Assembly (NCBI RefSeq): GCF_004664715.2
Contig: NC_051063.1
Location: forward strand, 145,680,165-145,744,164
Length of the DNA stretch: 64,000 nt
Source of the DNA: Peromyscus leucopus
Taxonomy: Eukaryota > Chordata > Mammalia > Rodentia > Cricetidae
Direction: 5' to 3'
The notes under the pieces were generated by a model. It was not told the origin of the DNA. It saw only the letters and a program-made list of their open reading frames with translations, and did not search any database. Position numbers and translations under genes: made by a program. Position 1 is the stretch's first letter. Each line of letters opens with the position of its first letter. Positions 46,601 to 58,105 of the stretch are shown piece after piece.

Positions 46601-48477
46601 TGAGAAATGGGACCAGAGATCTAGCCATAGTTCAAACAAACAGCTAGGAGAAAGAGCTGTGTTGACGCCAAGGTTGAAATGGCACCAGAATCCAGGCAAC
46701 AGCAGGAGGCTGGGCGGGCGGGCTGCAGAGAAGCTGAGCATCCCACCCTCCTGGAGCCTCGGTGGCCAAGAACCTCTGCAGACTAACAAGTGTGAAGAGA
46801 TTGGAATGGGGAGAGGAGGGTGTGGAGGGCTGGGAGACTGAACCACCACCACTTACAGAAGACGGCAAGTCTTAACATGGAGCGTGAGTTTTCCAGTGCC
46901 ATGTTTCCTCGCCATCTTCTGTTTTAATGTTGTACACTGTGCTCAGTGGAAGAAAATCTAAAGAGAAGCAAAGAAATCCTGTGGGCTGGTACCTCTGCCT
47001 CCACCAAGCCATAACCCTGGGATTCGAAGGGTCCTGTTTTTGCTGTGCTGGGGGCACCCTGCCAGCAGCTGAGGTTGCCCTAAACAATCTCCAGACTCGT
47101 GATGGTGATGGTGATGATGTTGGTGCTTTGAACAAGGACAGGGGGCCAATGTTTGGACTCTAAGTGAACCCACCTCGGCCTTCTCTGTAGGAAGCTAAGT
47201 GGATATTGGTGGGTTTGCAGGTCAATAAAGCAAACCCAAATCAAGATACTGTACACTACTCCAGAAGAAATAATGTATGAGTCTCTACAAAAATCCCCTG
47301 GATCTGCCATATTTGACAGAAACATTGAAACTCGAAAGACAAGCATGGAAATGTGAGATTAAAGAGCAGAATTATCTGATAGCACCAATATGAAAAGAAA
47401 GCAAGAAATAACTTGACTTCCACATGTGCCTGTGGCCACATTCAAGAGTTTTCTTCACACACCACTTTCCTTTGGGACACTCTCGCCCTGTCCTGTATCT
47501 TCCCCTGGATCTCACTGATGTATCTCAATTGGCACACCTAGCTCAGAGGAGGTGGAAAATTCCACAAATAGAACTCATCCCGCCCCACCCACCCCACCCC
47601 ACCTCACCCTTCGGTTCCTCTGAGGATCCCTCTGAAGTCTCTCTGCCAAGTCTGCTGCGTGCGAATACAGATCATCTCCATAGATCCCGTCCTCTGCTTT
47701 TGCTGGATGTATCCAGTGTTGTGCATCAACAGTTGGGTAGTTTTGACCTGGAGTGGTGGCCAGAGTCTGCATACTGCATTGGCCCCATTACCAATATTGA
47801 AATAATTTTCATCCCTCTTGTGCAGAAAGGCCCTTCCAGGAAAACCTAGGAGTTTTACTTGGAACATTTCATGTGATGTTTTTCACTAGAGTTTTCTTTT
47901 GCAAACACGCCATTTGGTACTTCAGCCTTGAATTTATCACTGGGGCTGCTGTGACAATGTCCACTCCCAGGCTTAAGCTATGTGGCTGCTTGTTTCTTGA
48001 ACCTGCAGCTTCCTCCTAGCAGAATTTTCTTATGTTACTTCTACTTTTCAAAGCAGTGCACTATACACAAAGTCTCCACCAAGTGATATCCCGGCTCCTC
48101 TGAACACAAGAAGAATCCCAAATGCAATTGATGTCTAGGAAGGAGCCCTGCTCAGACCAGCAGCTCAAAGGGAACTTAAAACCAGCGAGTGCCCACCACT
48201 GTGTATGACATTTAAAAAAAAAATATTCTCTTCCCAAAGGTGAGTGCTAGGGTGAACACCTGGATTCCCGCTTGGCACTTGGAGGTGGAGATGGGGTTAT
48301 CAGGCACTGATGGGCAGACTCGGCTACGTGGTCATTAAAAAAAGTCCTCCCTGTTCTGCTTAAGAAAAAAAGAATTGAGGGCATAAATAATGAATGAATA
48401 GAATAAGTAACTGTCATGGTGATGTCGTGTCTAAGAAGCAAGCCAGTGAACTTTCAGACTCGAGGAGTCTGCTCTCT

Positions 48478-48660
48478 GGCTGTTCTGGCCTATATAGAGG
48501 TTTAAGAATATCCGGACATGTATCTGTTACATGAAATAATCACCTCCGTCCTAAAAATACTCTCTTGCTACTAATTCAATTAAAAGAATGCAGTGGGAAA
48601 GCTTAATTAAGCTTTCTAGGTGGTTAAAACTCTGCTACCAGAAAAAAATACTATTCTTAG
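48478..48660. promoter_or_regulatory. Candidate regulatory element with palindrome
   Basis: Contains a near-CArG/TATA word CCTATATAGA (48489-48498), a near-MEF2 site CTAAAAATAC (48551-48560; last base off consensus) and the perfect 20-bp palindrome GAAAGCTTAATTAAGCTTTC at 48597-48616. No repeat family is recognised. Function is inference. Confidence 0.25.
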
Positions 48661-48761
48661 TGCCTCATAGTCAAATGGCAAGACGGAAGGAAGATAGACC
48701 CTCAGCAGAAGTGCTGGTTCTTTCCTGTGCCTGAGCACATCATGTGAGACCTCACTGAGCA

Positions 48762-48976
48762 AGGCTGAGGCTGGGCGGGCAGCTGCACAGGACCTGGGTG
48801 TACAGTGTTGTGCCTCCGAGGCTGAAGCTGGGCAGCTGCACAGGACCTGGGTGTACAGTGTTGTGCCCCCGAGGCTGAGGCTGGGCAGCTGCACAGGACC
48901 TGGGTGTATAGTGTTGTGGCCCCGAGGCTGAGGCTGGGCAGCTGCACAGGACTTGGGTGTATAGTGTTGTGGCCCC
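48762..48976. repeat. Minisatellite, 53-bp unit, 4 copies
   Basis: The word GAGGCTGA recurs at 48818, 48871 and 48924 (period 53). A first copy at about 48762 carries a 4-bp insertion. Each unit contains 'cagctgcacaggacctggg' and 'tgtatagtgttgtg' or 'tgtacagtgttgtg'. Confidence 0.95.
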
Positions 48977-49894
48977 TGGGGAGAGCAGTTGACAGGAGGC
49001 CAGATGCCCTCAGGACACTCGGGACGAGTTGAAACCATCCTACCCCACCTTGCTTTGATGACGCTGATGGATGAGATAAGTTTTCATTTTTCAGCACCTG
49101 GTGTTAACAAGGCAGACTTCACAGCATCGAAACAACAAAGAAAAAAACCAAAACAGCGCTTACAGATTGGCAGGATGTCAGCGGGAGCAGAGATCAGCAA
49201 GGGAAGGAGGGAGATTTCCCTCCAGACGCCATCAGTGTCAAATGATGACTGGCCACAAAGTCATAGGGATGCAGAGTGCACCTGGGTGAGCTTTGTGGAG
49301 AGACCCAAAGTGAGCCCAAGCTGGTGGGAGAAGCTGTTGGAAGGCAGCACCCCCAGGAGGTGTGGCCAAGAATAGTGCCCACCCCTCTCTAGGGTCTCAG
49401 CCTCCTCTTCCTGCCAGGCCCATGGGTGGGGCACGACACATCTGTGTGGACCATCTTCACAGGCCCAAGCTGCAATGGTAAACGGTCCCAATGCCAGAGG
49501 GAAACCAGGGTTTCCCCTGGGCTGGGCCACCAAGCAGAGCTGTGTCCTTACTAGTCCTGGGGGACTCTTGGGAGGACAGATAATTGTCACCCACATTGGC
49601 CAAAGGACTCGGGGTTTCAAGTGAGCAATACAGAGTTGGGGGTCTGTCTCCAAAGGAAAAACAGCTTGTAACAAATGCAGACCACATGGATACAAGTTCC
49701 CAGGAAGGGGGGAGGTGAGCGGGGAGACGAGGCCAGGGAGTCTGAAAAATGCAAAGCAGTCGGATTGGAGAGGAACAGGGAAGAATGTTCCAGACAGAGG
49801 AATAGTGGTGGGCAGCTCTGAGGAAATACTGGACATGTTCTGGGACTGAGAGAAGATAAGTGTGACCAGATGTGGTAAGAAATGGAGAGAATCT
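48977..49894. other. Intergenic, nothing recognised
   Basis: A minus-strand frame of about 190 codons overlaps 49261-49836. I see no family pattern, and it is likely chance in GC-rich sequence. Confidence 0.4.
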
Positions 49895-50120
49895 GGACCA
49901 GAGAGACGCCTCTGCAGTTAAGAGCAGTGGCTGCTCTTGCAAAGGCCTCGGGTTCAATTCTCAGCACCCACACGGCAACTCTCAACTGTTAACTCCAGTT
50001 CTAGGAATCCAGTTCGCTCTTCTGGTCTCTATGGGCACTTCATGCAAGTGACGCACAGACATGTATGCAGACAAAAGACCTATACACGTAAAAGAAGACG
50101 ACTTTTAAAAAATTAAAGAG
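49895..50120 (+). repeat. B2 SINE, diverged
   Basis: 'gcagttaagagcagtggctg', 'ctcttgcaaaggcctcgggt', 'tcaattctcagcacccacac' and 'cgctcttctggtctctatgg', with an A-rich end. Confidence 0.88.
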
Positions 50121-50394
50121 ATCTTCAGAGCGGGGTTGTTGAGAGGGCAAGGGGGACACCCAATCAGGCTGGAACTGCCAACACTGAGCTGAATGTAGCA
50201 AAGGCAAGTGGGAATTTAGAGATCTTCCAAGAAACAGGACCTTTGGAAAGGAGTCACCCCACAGGAAAACCTCACTCTTGGTGAGCTCAAAAGATCAGAC
50301 GTATGAGCGGATGAAGCAAGTAAATGAGAAAGTTAGTCACGTGAATACAATGTGAACATCGGCATCTAGCCCTCCACTCTCATGATCCCTCAGC

Positions 50395-50735
50395 ATGACA
50401 GTCAGCTTTCTGTTACTATGACAAAATACCTTGAATGGCCTACTTATAGAGTGGGAAAAGATGTTTGTGATTGGCTATCCTCGTTGCTTTGGCCCTATGG
50501 CGAGGCAGCACACTATGGTGGGAGCACGTGGTGGAGCAAAACTACTCACCTCGTGGACAGGAAACGTGAGGAATAGGAAGGAGCTGTTGGCCTATAATCC
50601 TCTCTGAAGGTTTGTCCCCACTGATCAAGGACCTACTCTGCCCTACTTCTTAAAGGTTCTGCTATCTCCCCAAAGCCCTACTCTGGGGACCCAGCTGTTA
50701 GCAGATGGGCATCGAAGGAGATTAAACATGTACAT
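50395..50735 (+). repeat. Rodent interspersed repeat, diverged
   Basis: 'gtcagctttctgttactatg', 'acaaaataccttgaatggcc' and 'ttctgctatctccccaaagc'. Related to 24938-25310 and 39367-39720. Confidence 0.5.
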
Positions 50736-51025
50736 GATTATAGACAGTGCCCCTTACAGGGCAAGGGGGTGGACATAACTCCTTCTGGAGAAGGTTCTCC
50801 TGGAATTTTAGTCTTCATCCTCCACCAGACATCACCATGTCGGCCCTCAGCACCCTTAGGCGGGCTGTGGTTGAAGAACTTGAAGTCCGTATCCTCAGAG
50901 GGCACAGGGCACCTGTGATCATTCCTGGGAAACAGTATAGCTGTTGTCACAGGGGTGACTCTGCGTCCCCAACTTGAAGCAACTCTTGCAGATGTGAAAT
51001 GATGCCACCTCCTTGCCTTCTTGCT

Positions 51026-51066
<41 letters not shown>
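51026..51066 (+). repeat. (GT)n microsatellite
   Basis: About 20 GT units. Confidence 0.95.
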
Positions 51067-51070
<4 letters not shown>

Positions 51071-51973
51071 GCTGTCTTCATGCTGCAGCTGCCTATGGGC
51101 CAGAAGCTTGTGGAGAGAATTTGGGTCCTTCCTCTGGAAGCTGTGGTCAACTTCCCAGGGGTCCCCGCATGGCCTTTCCGGGTTCTGAGGCTCCCCAGCT
51201 GCTCTGAGGCTTCAGTGTGCTGGGATTACTAATGCCAGATGTTATTAATGCCTTACAAAGAAGGATCCTCCTGATGAGAAGGAGACAGAGTTCTTCAGAT
51301 TCTCTAAGAAGTAGCTCCACTTCTCCATAGACCCAAACCAGACCCCTGGATGTATCCACAAACTTAAAGCTGCTCTTGGCACCCCCTCCTCCCCGCATGC
51401 CCCTTCTGTATCCCCATACCAACTCAGAGCTACATGCTGCCCCTGAAAAGGTTTGGATCCCTCCAGGTGGCCCTGTGGGGACAGAGACGACCCAGCATGG
51501 TTGGATGCACCGGGTGTGGGTGGATGAAGCCTAGACAGACCGGAGTCGGCCTTTCTCTCAGTTCCTGTCAGCCATACCGTCTGTGTCCTCGCCAAGGGGT
51601 GGGGGCGGGGGTTCATGAATCTCTCACCATGGGGGCTAACGAATCTGCAGGTGTGTATGGATGCACACCCCACCCAGACGCCGTGCCTCTGGCCACCCCA
51701 GCTGTACTAGGATCTCTGGTGGCAGAAGGACAGATGTGGGGAGGCTGCGAGCAGGGTGCTTCTAGCCACAGACCCGTGATGACTGGGGAAGAGGAGACGG
51801 AATCAAATGGCCACCCAAGGGCTCCACCAGGGCCCTTTGATGTCTACACCCCAGGGCCAAACACGCTGGAGAGATTGTATCTACCTTGGAAACCTGCAGT
51901 TACTAAGTAACAGCTACTTGAAGGTCCCATTTCCCTTTGTAATCAAAGGAGAGGTTTGTTTCAGCACAGCCTC
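51067..51973. other. Intergenic, nothing recognised
   Basis: 51170-51240 has a SINE-like ending ('gctgggattactaatgccag') but is too short to assign. The rest is GC-rich and non-repetitive by eye. Confidence 0.4.
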
Positions 51974-52115
51974 GGGTCAGGCTAGCAGACTCGGAGGGGG
52001 CGGGGTCAGGCTAGCAGGCTGGGGGGGGCGGGGTCAGGCTAGCAGGCTCGGAGGGGGCGGGGTCAGGCTAGCAGGCTCGGAGGGGGCGGGGTCAGGCTAG
52101 CAGGCTCGGAGGTGC
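51974..52115. repeat. G-rich minisatellite, 28-29-bp unit, 5 copies
   Basis: GTCAGGCTAGCAG starts at 51976, 52005, 52033, 52062 and 52091. Each unit contains a run such as GGAGGGGGCGGGG, so the array has many G-tracts able to form quadruplexes and repeated GC-box-like GGGGCGGGG words. Confidence 0.96.
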
Positions 52116-53399
52116 TGTGAAGGCTGCTTGATCTGAGTCAGGGTACAGGCTCTGGCTCCCCTTCAACCCTGAACTCACAAGTTCACGAGGGCTCCTCTGG
52201 GTCCTCTGAGACTGGAGGACGGAGGACAGAAGGGAGGCTGAGCCATCCTATGAGCCGAGAGAGTGACACTCTCCAGTTCCCACACACTGGCTCCAAGGGC
52301 CAGATGCACCCTTTGTCCATAGGGGTCGAGGATTTGCCTTTAGAAAAAGTGTGTCCATGCAGAGCCCTATTTCCTCACTTTACAAATGTGGGGGGACAAA
52401 GAGGTGCTCCTAGACTCTTTCTAAGTAATCATAGAATATGCCCAACTTAGCCCCCAATCCTTCCTCCTACCCATGTCTTACTCTCTAGGGCTCAGCACAG
52501 TGTATGGCCTCATAGCCATAGAGCTGAGTGAGGCTGGGCTGCAGTATGGTATAGGAAAGCCTTTGTCCTCACCTCAGAGCAATTTCACTCCCCAGGGCCT
52601 GGTTCCAACCTCCACTCAGATGACACACTCCTGCCAAGCCCGTGGCCTCTTTTCCTCTCCTGGTGGCTCGGGGCCCAGTCTTTGGAGACATTTGGCTTTG
52701 ATGCACCTCTAAGTGCTGGGACAAGTTACTTGGAGGCTTTTAAGCCCAAACAAGGTCAGACATTGTACCATATCTTCCTGTACAGACAGGCCTGTGCCCT
52801 CAGTGGCCCTGCGAAGAACTTGCAGATAATAAAAAACGTGAGTTGTTCATATCTCACTCACCCCCAGCGCCAGCCTGTGGTCGGGCTCAGCCTCACTCGT
52901 CGATTATGGCTTAGGTCTCTGTTTTTATAAGGTTATATATATATCACAAATCCTATATAGCAGGATTTCACAGGCCTTGCTGAGAGAAAGCCCCCAGGAT
53001 GAGCATTGTGCCTGGCTCTCCCTGCTCTGGGCTGCCACTCGGCCAGAGCCCAGCAGCACTTGCTGACTTTGGGCTGAGCCTGGCCAGGAAATGCTGCTTT
53101 TTCCAAACCACAACAGGATGGCTTTGGCGGTGAGGTCACTTAAAGAAAGAAGAAACAAGGCCCATTTGTTCGATTTGTATATGTGTGTAGCATGTGCGTC
53201 CGTGTGGATGGAGTTCCACACGCCCAGGCTCATGCACAGAGGCCAGAGGAAGCTGTCAGATGGCCTGCTATGTCGTCATTGTCCACGCTATTCCTCTGAT
53301 ACAGAGTCCCTCACTGAAGCCAGAGTGAGACTGTCAGCCGGGAGGCCTGTCTCCATCCCGGCGCTGAGGTTACGGGCCTGAGTGCAGCCACACCCAGCC
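52116..53399. other. Intergenic, nothing recognised
   Basis: GC-balanced, no gene or clear repeat. Confidence 0.4.
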
Positions 53400-53486
53400 T
53401 TTCTCACGTGAGTGCCAGAGATTTGAACTCGGGCTCTCCAGCTGGCTTCGCAAAGGCACTGAACTCCTGAGCCGTCTCCTCAGACC
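53400..53486 (-). repeat. SINE fragment (B3/B4), antisense
   Basis: 'gagatttgaactcgggctct', 'ccagctggcttcgcaaaggc' and 'gaactcctgagccgtctcct' form the reverse complement of a SINE head. Confidence 0.6.
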
Positions 53487-55892
53487 TTCACTTGTTCCAT
53501 GTCAAGTTGGAAGTGGACCCCGAACGCTGGCTTCGGGCTGCTGACTGGCTGTGAGTGACAGCTGGTCCATAAACTGGAAAGCCACAGCACCCTGGACAGT
53601 CCGGTGCAGGGAGTAGAGGAACCCAGCGTGCTACGCTACAGACTCTTCCATTTCTGTGTCCCCAGCTGTGCAAGGGGTGCCGCTGCCGTGTGCAAGCACA
53701 TCTGGAATGGTCATGGAGAGCCTGGCTGAGAACACAGGGCAGCCTGGCCCTCCCCCTGCCAGCTGCTGTCTGGAAGAGCTTTGCGGCCCGTCCTTCCCAC
53801 ACGGGGCTGTTAGTGGGAGGGCCTCAGTGCTCGTCCTGGTGCTGTGTGAGGCTGCCGGGCCCATGTGGGTGGAGTGAGCGGTGCCAGCCCCTCTCTCCCG
53901 TGACAGTGTCCTTGATTCTCTTGGGGCTGCTTTCCTCAGATGTGAGGAGGTCAGGCAGGGGACTTCAGACATCACAGAGTATAAAGTCACAGAATGAGTA
54001 TTGTGTTTGTCACCTTTACATGATTGTTCCAAAATGCCTGATGGAGAACAGCTTTGGGGGGTTGGGGTGGGGAATTGAGTTGACTTAGGGTTTCAGAAGG
54101 TCCAGTCTCTGTCACTTAGCTCCGTACTTCTGGGCCTGTTACGAGGCAGAACGTCCTAGTGGCAGAAGTGTGACCTGGATCAGAGCAGTTTCCTTTATGG
54201 TGGATAGGAAGCAGAGAGAGAAGAAAGGACCAGGGATAAGACACCCCAAAGGACTCAGTGCCACCTTCCAAAGGTTCCAGAACCTCTCAAAATATCTTCA
54301 GCAGCTACAGATCAAGCCTCAATCTACAATCCTGTAAGTATGAAGGGGGACCCTTCGTATTCAAGCCATAACAGGTTCAAAAGCCCCAAGTTCACAAGAC
54401 TCTCTCTAAAGGCCCAGGAAACCTCAGGAAGGTGTTCCCAGCAGAGGGATGGCACTGGTGTACACAACAAGACATCAAAAGCAGGCCAGGGATTCCCCTC
54501 CCCTCTCCACCCCACCCCCCACCCCCGCATTATGTCTCCCACATCCCCACCCCTCTCTCTGGCTTTAGTTCCAAAGCCAGCCAGGAGACCTCGAATTGGA
54601 GTCAGGATACAGCCTCACTAGCCTGACTAGCTGCCCATTTCCTGAGCCAGAGAACCACTCTGAGAGGCAAGGTTTCATTTTCTGGGGCCCGTTTCCTTTC
54701 AGACACACCTCCTCTGTTTTGTTTTTTGTTTTTTTACCCCAAGTTCAAAGGTTTGCTCTATCAGCATCTACCCGCTTCTCCAGGCTTGCCCAGCAGCCCA
54801 GCCCTAAGGCTCAAATGGTTTCCATAGTCTTCAGCCCTGCAACTGGTTGAGGAATACAGACCTGAGCCCATAAGCACAAATTAACTTGGGCCTCATAATT
54901 AGCTCTCCAATGACTTGGTGCTAGTGATTGGCCCAATTAAAGATAGTGGGATGCGAAAAGGATTCCTTGCCCTTTAGAGTGAACCTGGAAAGCAGCACTT
55001 TCCAGTTCCCTGGGCACGTGGGTGTGAGGCTTGCGACACCTGCCACCATGGAGGGAGCCAGACTGAGGATGAAACCAGTACAGTTAGGGATGGGAAAGTA
55101 AAGTGTCAGGGAGAGACCAGACCAGAGCTGGAGGAAGCCAGTCCTGAAGTCCACTTCAACAGTGGACATAGACGTGGGGAGACTAAACTTCATAATGACT
55201 TGACACCTTAATAAATCAGGGTTCCTTGATCTTAGGTAAGCAAGAACTGGGGTGCTCCTTTGGGGATCTCCCCACTGCTGCAGATCCCTCTGTGATAAGC
55301 ACATCTTCCCTGAGACTAGTCAGTGTGGCTCAAGGATGATACTGCAGGTTGATGCCACAGAAAAGTCTGTCTGATTGACAGGCGTGTATAAAGACTTCAC
55401 TCGGTCCATCCTGGATCTCCCCCAAAATGACGATGCACTGGGGCCGAGGACCATGGGCTTCCAGACTAGAGGAGGGAGAGAGAGAAGCCACACAGATGCC
55501 CCCAAGATCAGCACTCCACCTCTGCTTCCTAGGGGCCCTCAGCACTCCACCTCTGCTTCCAGGGGGGCCTCAGATCCGCCCCTTGGCAATCATCTTAGAA
55601 AAAAACAGAAAGTCCTGGAGGTCCCGACTGCCAGGGAACCTGAATTCTAGCCACAGCTCTGCTGTTAGTAGTTGACCTTGGACAAACTGTCATTTGTCCC
55701 CATGCCATGGTCTCCTCATCTGTGAAATGCAAGGCAGACTGAGGTCAGAGGGTTAGTGGAAGACCGAGCTCACCATTCATGAGATGAACTCATGAAATCA
55801 AGCTTCACTGTTGTTAGTAATGTTTTTCTCGCTGTTGGTAAGAATGGGGACTTCATCAAGTCATGTCTGGCTCTGTATGTATATGTGTGTGT
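53487..55892. other. Intergenic, GC-rich, nothing recognised
   Basis: No gene. It contains a two-copy tandem of about 31 bp at 55509-55570 ('cagcactccacctctgcttc' repeated). 54885-54960 is a non-repetitive stretch with CCAAT/ATTGG and TAATTAG words. Confidence 0.4.
55509..55570. repeat. Tandem duplication, about 31 bp
   Basis: Two adjacent copies of cagcactccacctctgcttc followed by a G/C-run, differing by one or two bases. Confidence 0.85.
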
Positions 55893-56254
55893 AGGTGGAT
55901 TTTTCTTTGGGACCACCAGCTCACAAATAATGACACAGAGACTTATTTTAATTATGAAAGCTTGGCCTTAGCTTAGGCTTGTTCCTAACTAGTTCTTATA
56001 AGTTAAATTAACCCGTATCTTTTCATCTACATTCTTTCACGTGGCTCGGTTACCTTTACTCTCTACTGCCCTTCCTGCTTTCTCAACATCTGGCTGGCGA
56101 CTCTGCCTTTCTTCTTCCTAGAGTCCTCTCTATCCCCAGAAGTCCCGCCTAACCTCTTCCTGCCTAGCTATTGGCCATTCAGCTCTTTATTAAGCCAATC
56201 AGAAGGCGCCTTGGCAAAGACACATCTTCACAGTATAAACAAATATTCCACAAC
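55893..56254 (-). mobile_element. Solitary LTR-like repeat, antisense
   Basis: On the minus strand it starts GTTGTGGAATATTTG and carries 'cactgtgaagatgtgtcttt', then 'ggcttaataaagagctgaat' with AATAAA. It runs to about 55893 ('ggtggatttttctttggga' on +). Its first 110 bp match 23336-23445. The adjoining 56255-56300 ('ttttccccttttcatttaaa') may be a trace of the neighbouring element. No viral genes remain. Confidence 0.65.
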
Positions 56255-56326
56255 TTTTCCCCTTTTCATTTAAATAGAAAGGAAAGGGTTCAACTTTAAC
56301 ATAGTAAAACTATATATAATAAGAGC

Positions 56327-56435
56327 CATGTGTGTTTGTGTGAGTGTGTTTGTGTGTGTGCATGTATATGTGTGTTCGTGTGTGCATGTGTGTGTGTGTG
56401 TGCATGTTTGTGTGTGTGTGTTCGTGTGTGCATGT

Positions 56436-56483
<48 letters not shown>

Positions 56484-56650
56484 GTGTGTGCATGTCTCTG
56501 TGTGTGTGCATGTCTGTGTGTATGTGTGCATGTGTGTGTGTGTGCATGTGTGTGTGTGTGTGCATGTGTGTGTGTGTGTGCATGTTTGTGTGTGTGTGTG
56601 CATGTGTGTTCGTGTGTGTATGTGTGTGTGTGTGTGTCTCTGTGTGTGTT
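56327..56650 (+). repeat. Long compound (TG)n / TGCATG repeat
   Basis: About 320 bases of TG steps, regularly interrupted by CATG, TTCG and TATG. It gives spurious Cys/Val-rich and His/Thr-rich frames on both strands. It directly follows the LTR. Confidence 0.97.
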
Positions 56651-57724
56651 ACTTCCTTGTGACTTATTTCCCTGACAAATAGTGTCTGGAAGTCTTAGGC
56701 AGCGCTCCCTAACCGCACTGGAAGATTGGAAGCTTCCAGAACTCCTAGACAGGACAGGGACCAGTGTGTCCACTGACCAGTGACGAGGACCTCAGGCATC
56801 TTGAGCGTAGAGAAAGTCTTGGGCCTCAGTCTTCCCAAAGACTTGAGACTCCAATACTCTCAGGGCAGCACAAGAAAATCTGAAGAGGCGGCTCTTCCCG
56901 GCAGTCTGCTCTTATGTCAGTGTGAGGCGCAGGGGGTGTCCCGAGGCCTGTGTTTGTTCCCTGCTCCAGACCCCCTCTCCAGATGTTTTGGGTGGAGTGT
57001 CATTTCCTTCTAGCAGGGAGAGGTGAGCTCTAAGAAGAGGCCCGCCGTGGAGATGGAACAGCAGGGAGCAGCAGAGCTACCTCCAGCTGAGGAGAAGACT
57101 TGGTGACGTCACACTGAGAAAGGTCAAGCTGGAAAAGGTCACAGGAATCGGCCAGAGGGGAACTGGGTTCTCTGTCCTGGGCGTGTTTCTGCCCACGGCA
57201 CTGCTGTACACCCACTAAGAACCCAGCCTGGGAAAGGGTCCGGGGAAGGCTGGCCGTCCATCTTGGCCCTCTTGCCCCTCACTCCCCTAGCCATGGAAGA
57301 AGCTGTGACACTGCCTGCCCAGAGCATCCCCCAGGGGCTTGGCTGTCACACATCAAGATCCACACAGGTCAGCTCCTCACAGGGCTAAATTAGCATCGTT
57401 CAGCATTCTGCTCCCTCGGGACTCCTGGGGCCTCGCGGATGCTGATGATGCTGTCATAAAGCACTGTCATCGGGCCCCATCATTCGTTCTGATGTCGGAG
57501 CTGGTGTGGGGAGCACGTCCTATCCTGTCCGGCTGCATTCAGGGCAGGGGCCAGCAGTCGCTTCCTCCCTGTGAGCACACACACCGTCAGCCCCTCACAG
57601 GACTTCCTGTTCTAAGCCTATGGCACTCAGGACTTGCTTTAGCAAGCAGGGTACCGTGGAGGCTTCGGAGTGCTGGCCGGGCTAGGGCTCTGCTCAGTTT
57701 CCGAGCACTTTGCTAGCATCCTTG
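56651..57724. other. Intergenic, nothing recognised
   Basis: 57380-57500 is non-repetitive, with 'ggctaaattagcatcgttca' and 'gatgctgatgatgctgtca'. No exon evidence. Confidence 0.4.
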
Positions 57725-58053
57725 AGGGTTCAGTGGCGGAGGGACCTTGCTGTGTAAGCATGAGGAGCTGGGTTCAGATCCTCAGCAGCCGTGCGAAAAG
57801 CTGGGCATGGCCCCATGCACCTGTAACCCTGTGGGCATACAGAGGCCAGAAGATCACCGGGGCTTTCTGGCTGCCTGCCTAACTCCAGGTTTAGTGAAAG
57901 ACCCTGTCTCAGGGGAATAAGGTGGAAAATGATGAAGCAGGACCCCAAACATGCTCAGCTCAGGCCTCCACATTCCCATACAGGCATGTGTATGTGCTAT
58001 CACTTAACACACATACTTTCGCCACACATACACCACACACACATGCACATACA

Positions 58054-58055
<2 letters not shown>
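57725..58055 (+). repeat. RSINE1/B4-type composite SINE
   Basis: 'ctgggttcagatcctcagca', 'ccatgcacctgtaaccctgt', 'gaaagaccctgtctcagggg', 'ataaggtggaaaatgatgaa' and 'ctcaggcctccacattccca', followed by a CA tail. Confidence 0.75.

Positions 58056-58103
<48 letters not shown>
58056..58103 (+). repeat. (CA)n microsatellite
   Basis: 24 CA units at the tail of the preceding SINE. Confidence 0.95.

Positions 58104-58105
<2 letters not shown>

Larger units (their letters stand above)
45623..48761. other. Intergenic, repeat-poor 3.1 kb
   Basis: The longest stretch of this half without a recognisable SINE. It holds a TGATGG cluster (47099-47119), the octamer-bearing AT-rich stretch at 46380-46600 and the palindrome at 48597-48616. 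The predicted short frames show no conserved protein pattern. Low repeat content makes it a place to look for regulatory elements. Confidence 0.5.

Noticed and set aside
49261..49836. Minus-strand frame of 191 codons, longest in the window
   Set aside because: No recognisable domain, no supporting exon structure, and overlapping alternative frames of similar length. Consistent with stop-poor GC-rich DNA.
56270..56773. Frames of about 100-170 codons rich in His/Thr or Cys/Val
   Set aside because: Translation of a TG/CA microsatellite. No non-repeat coding content.
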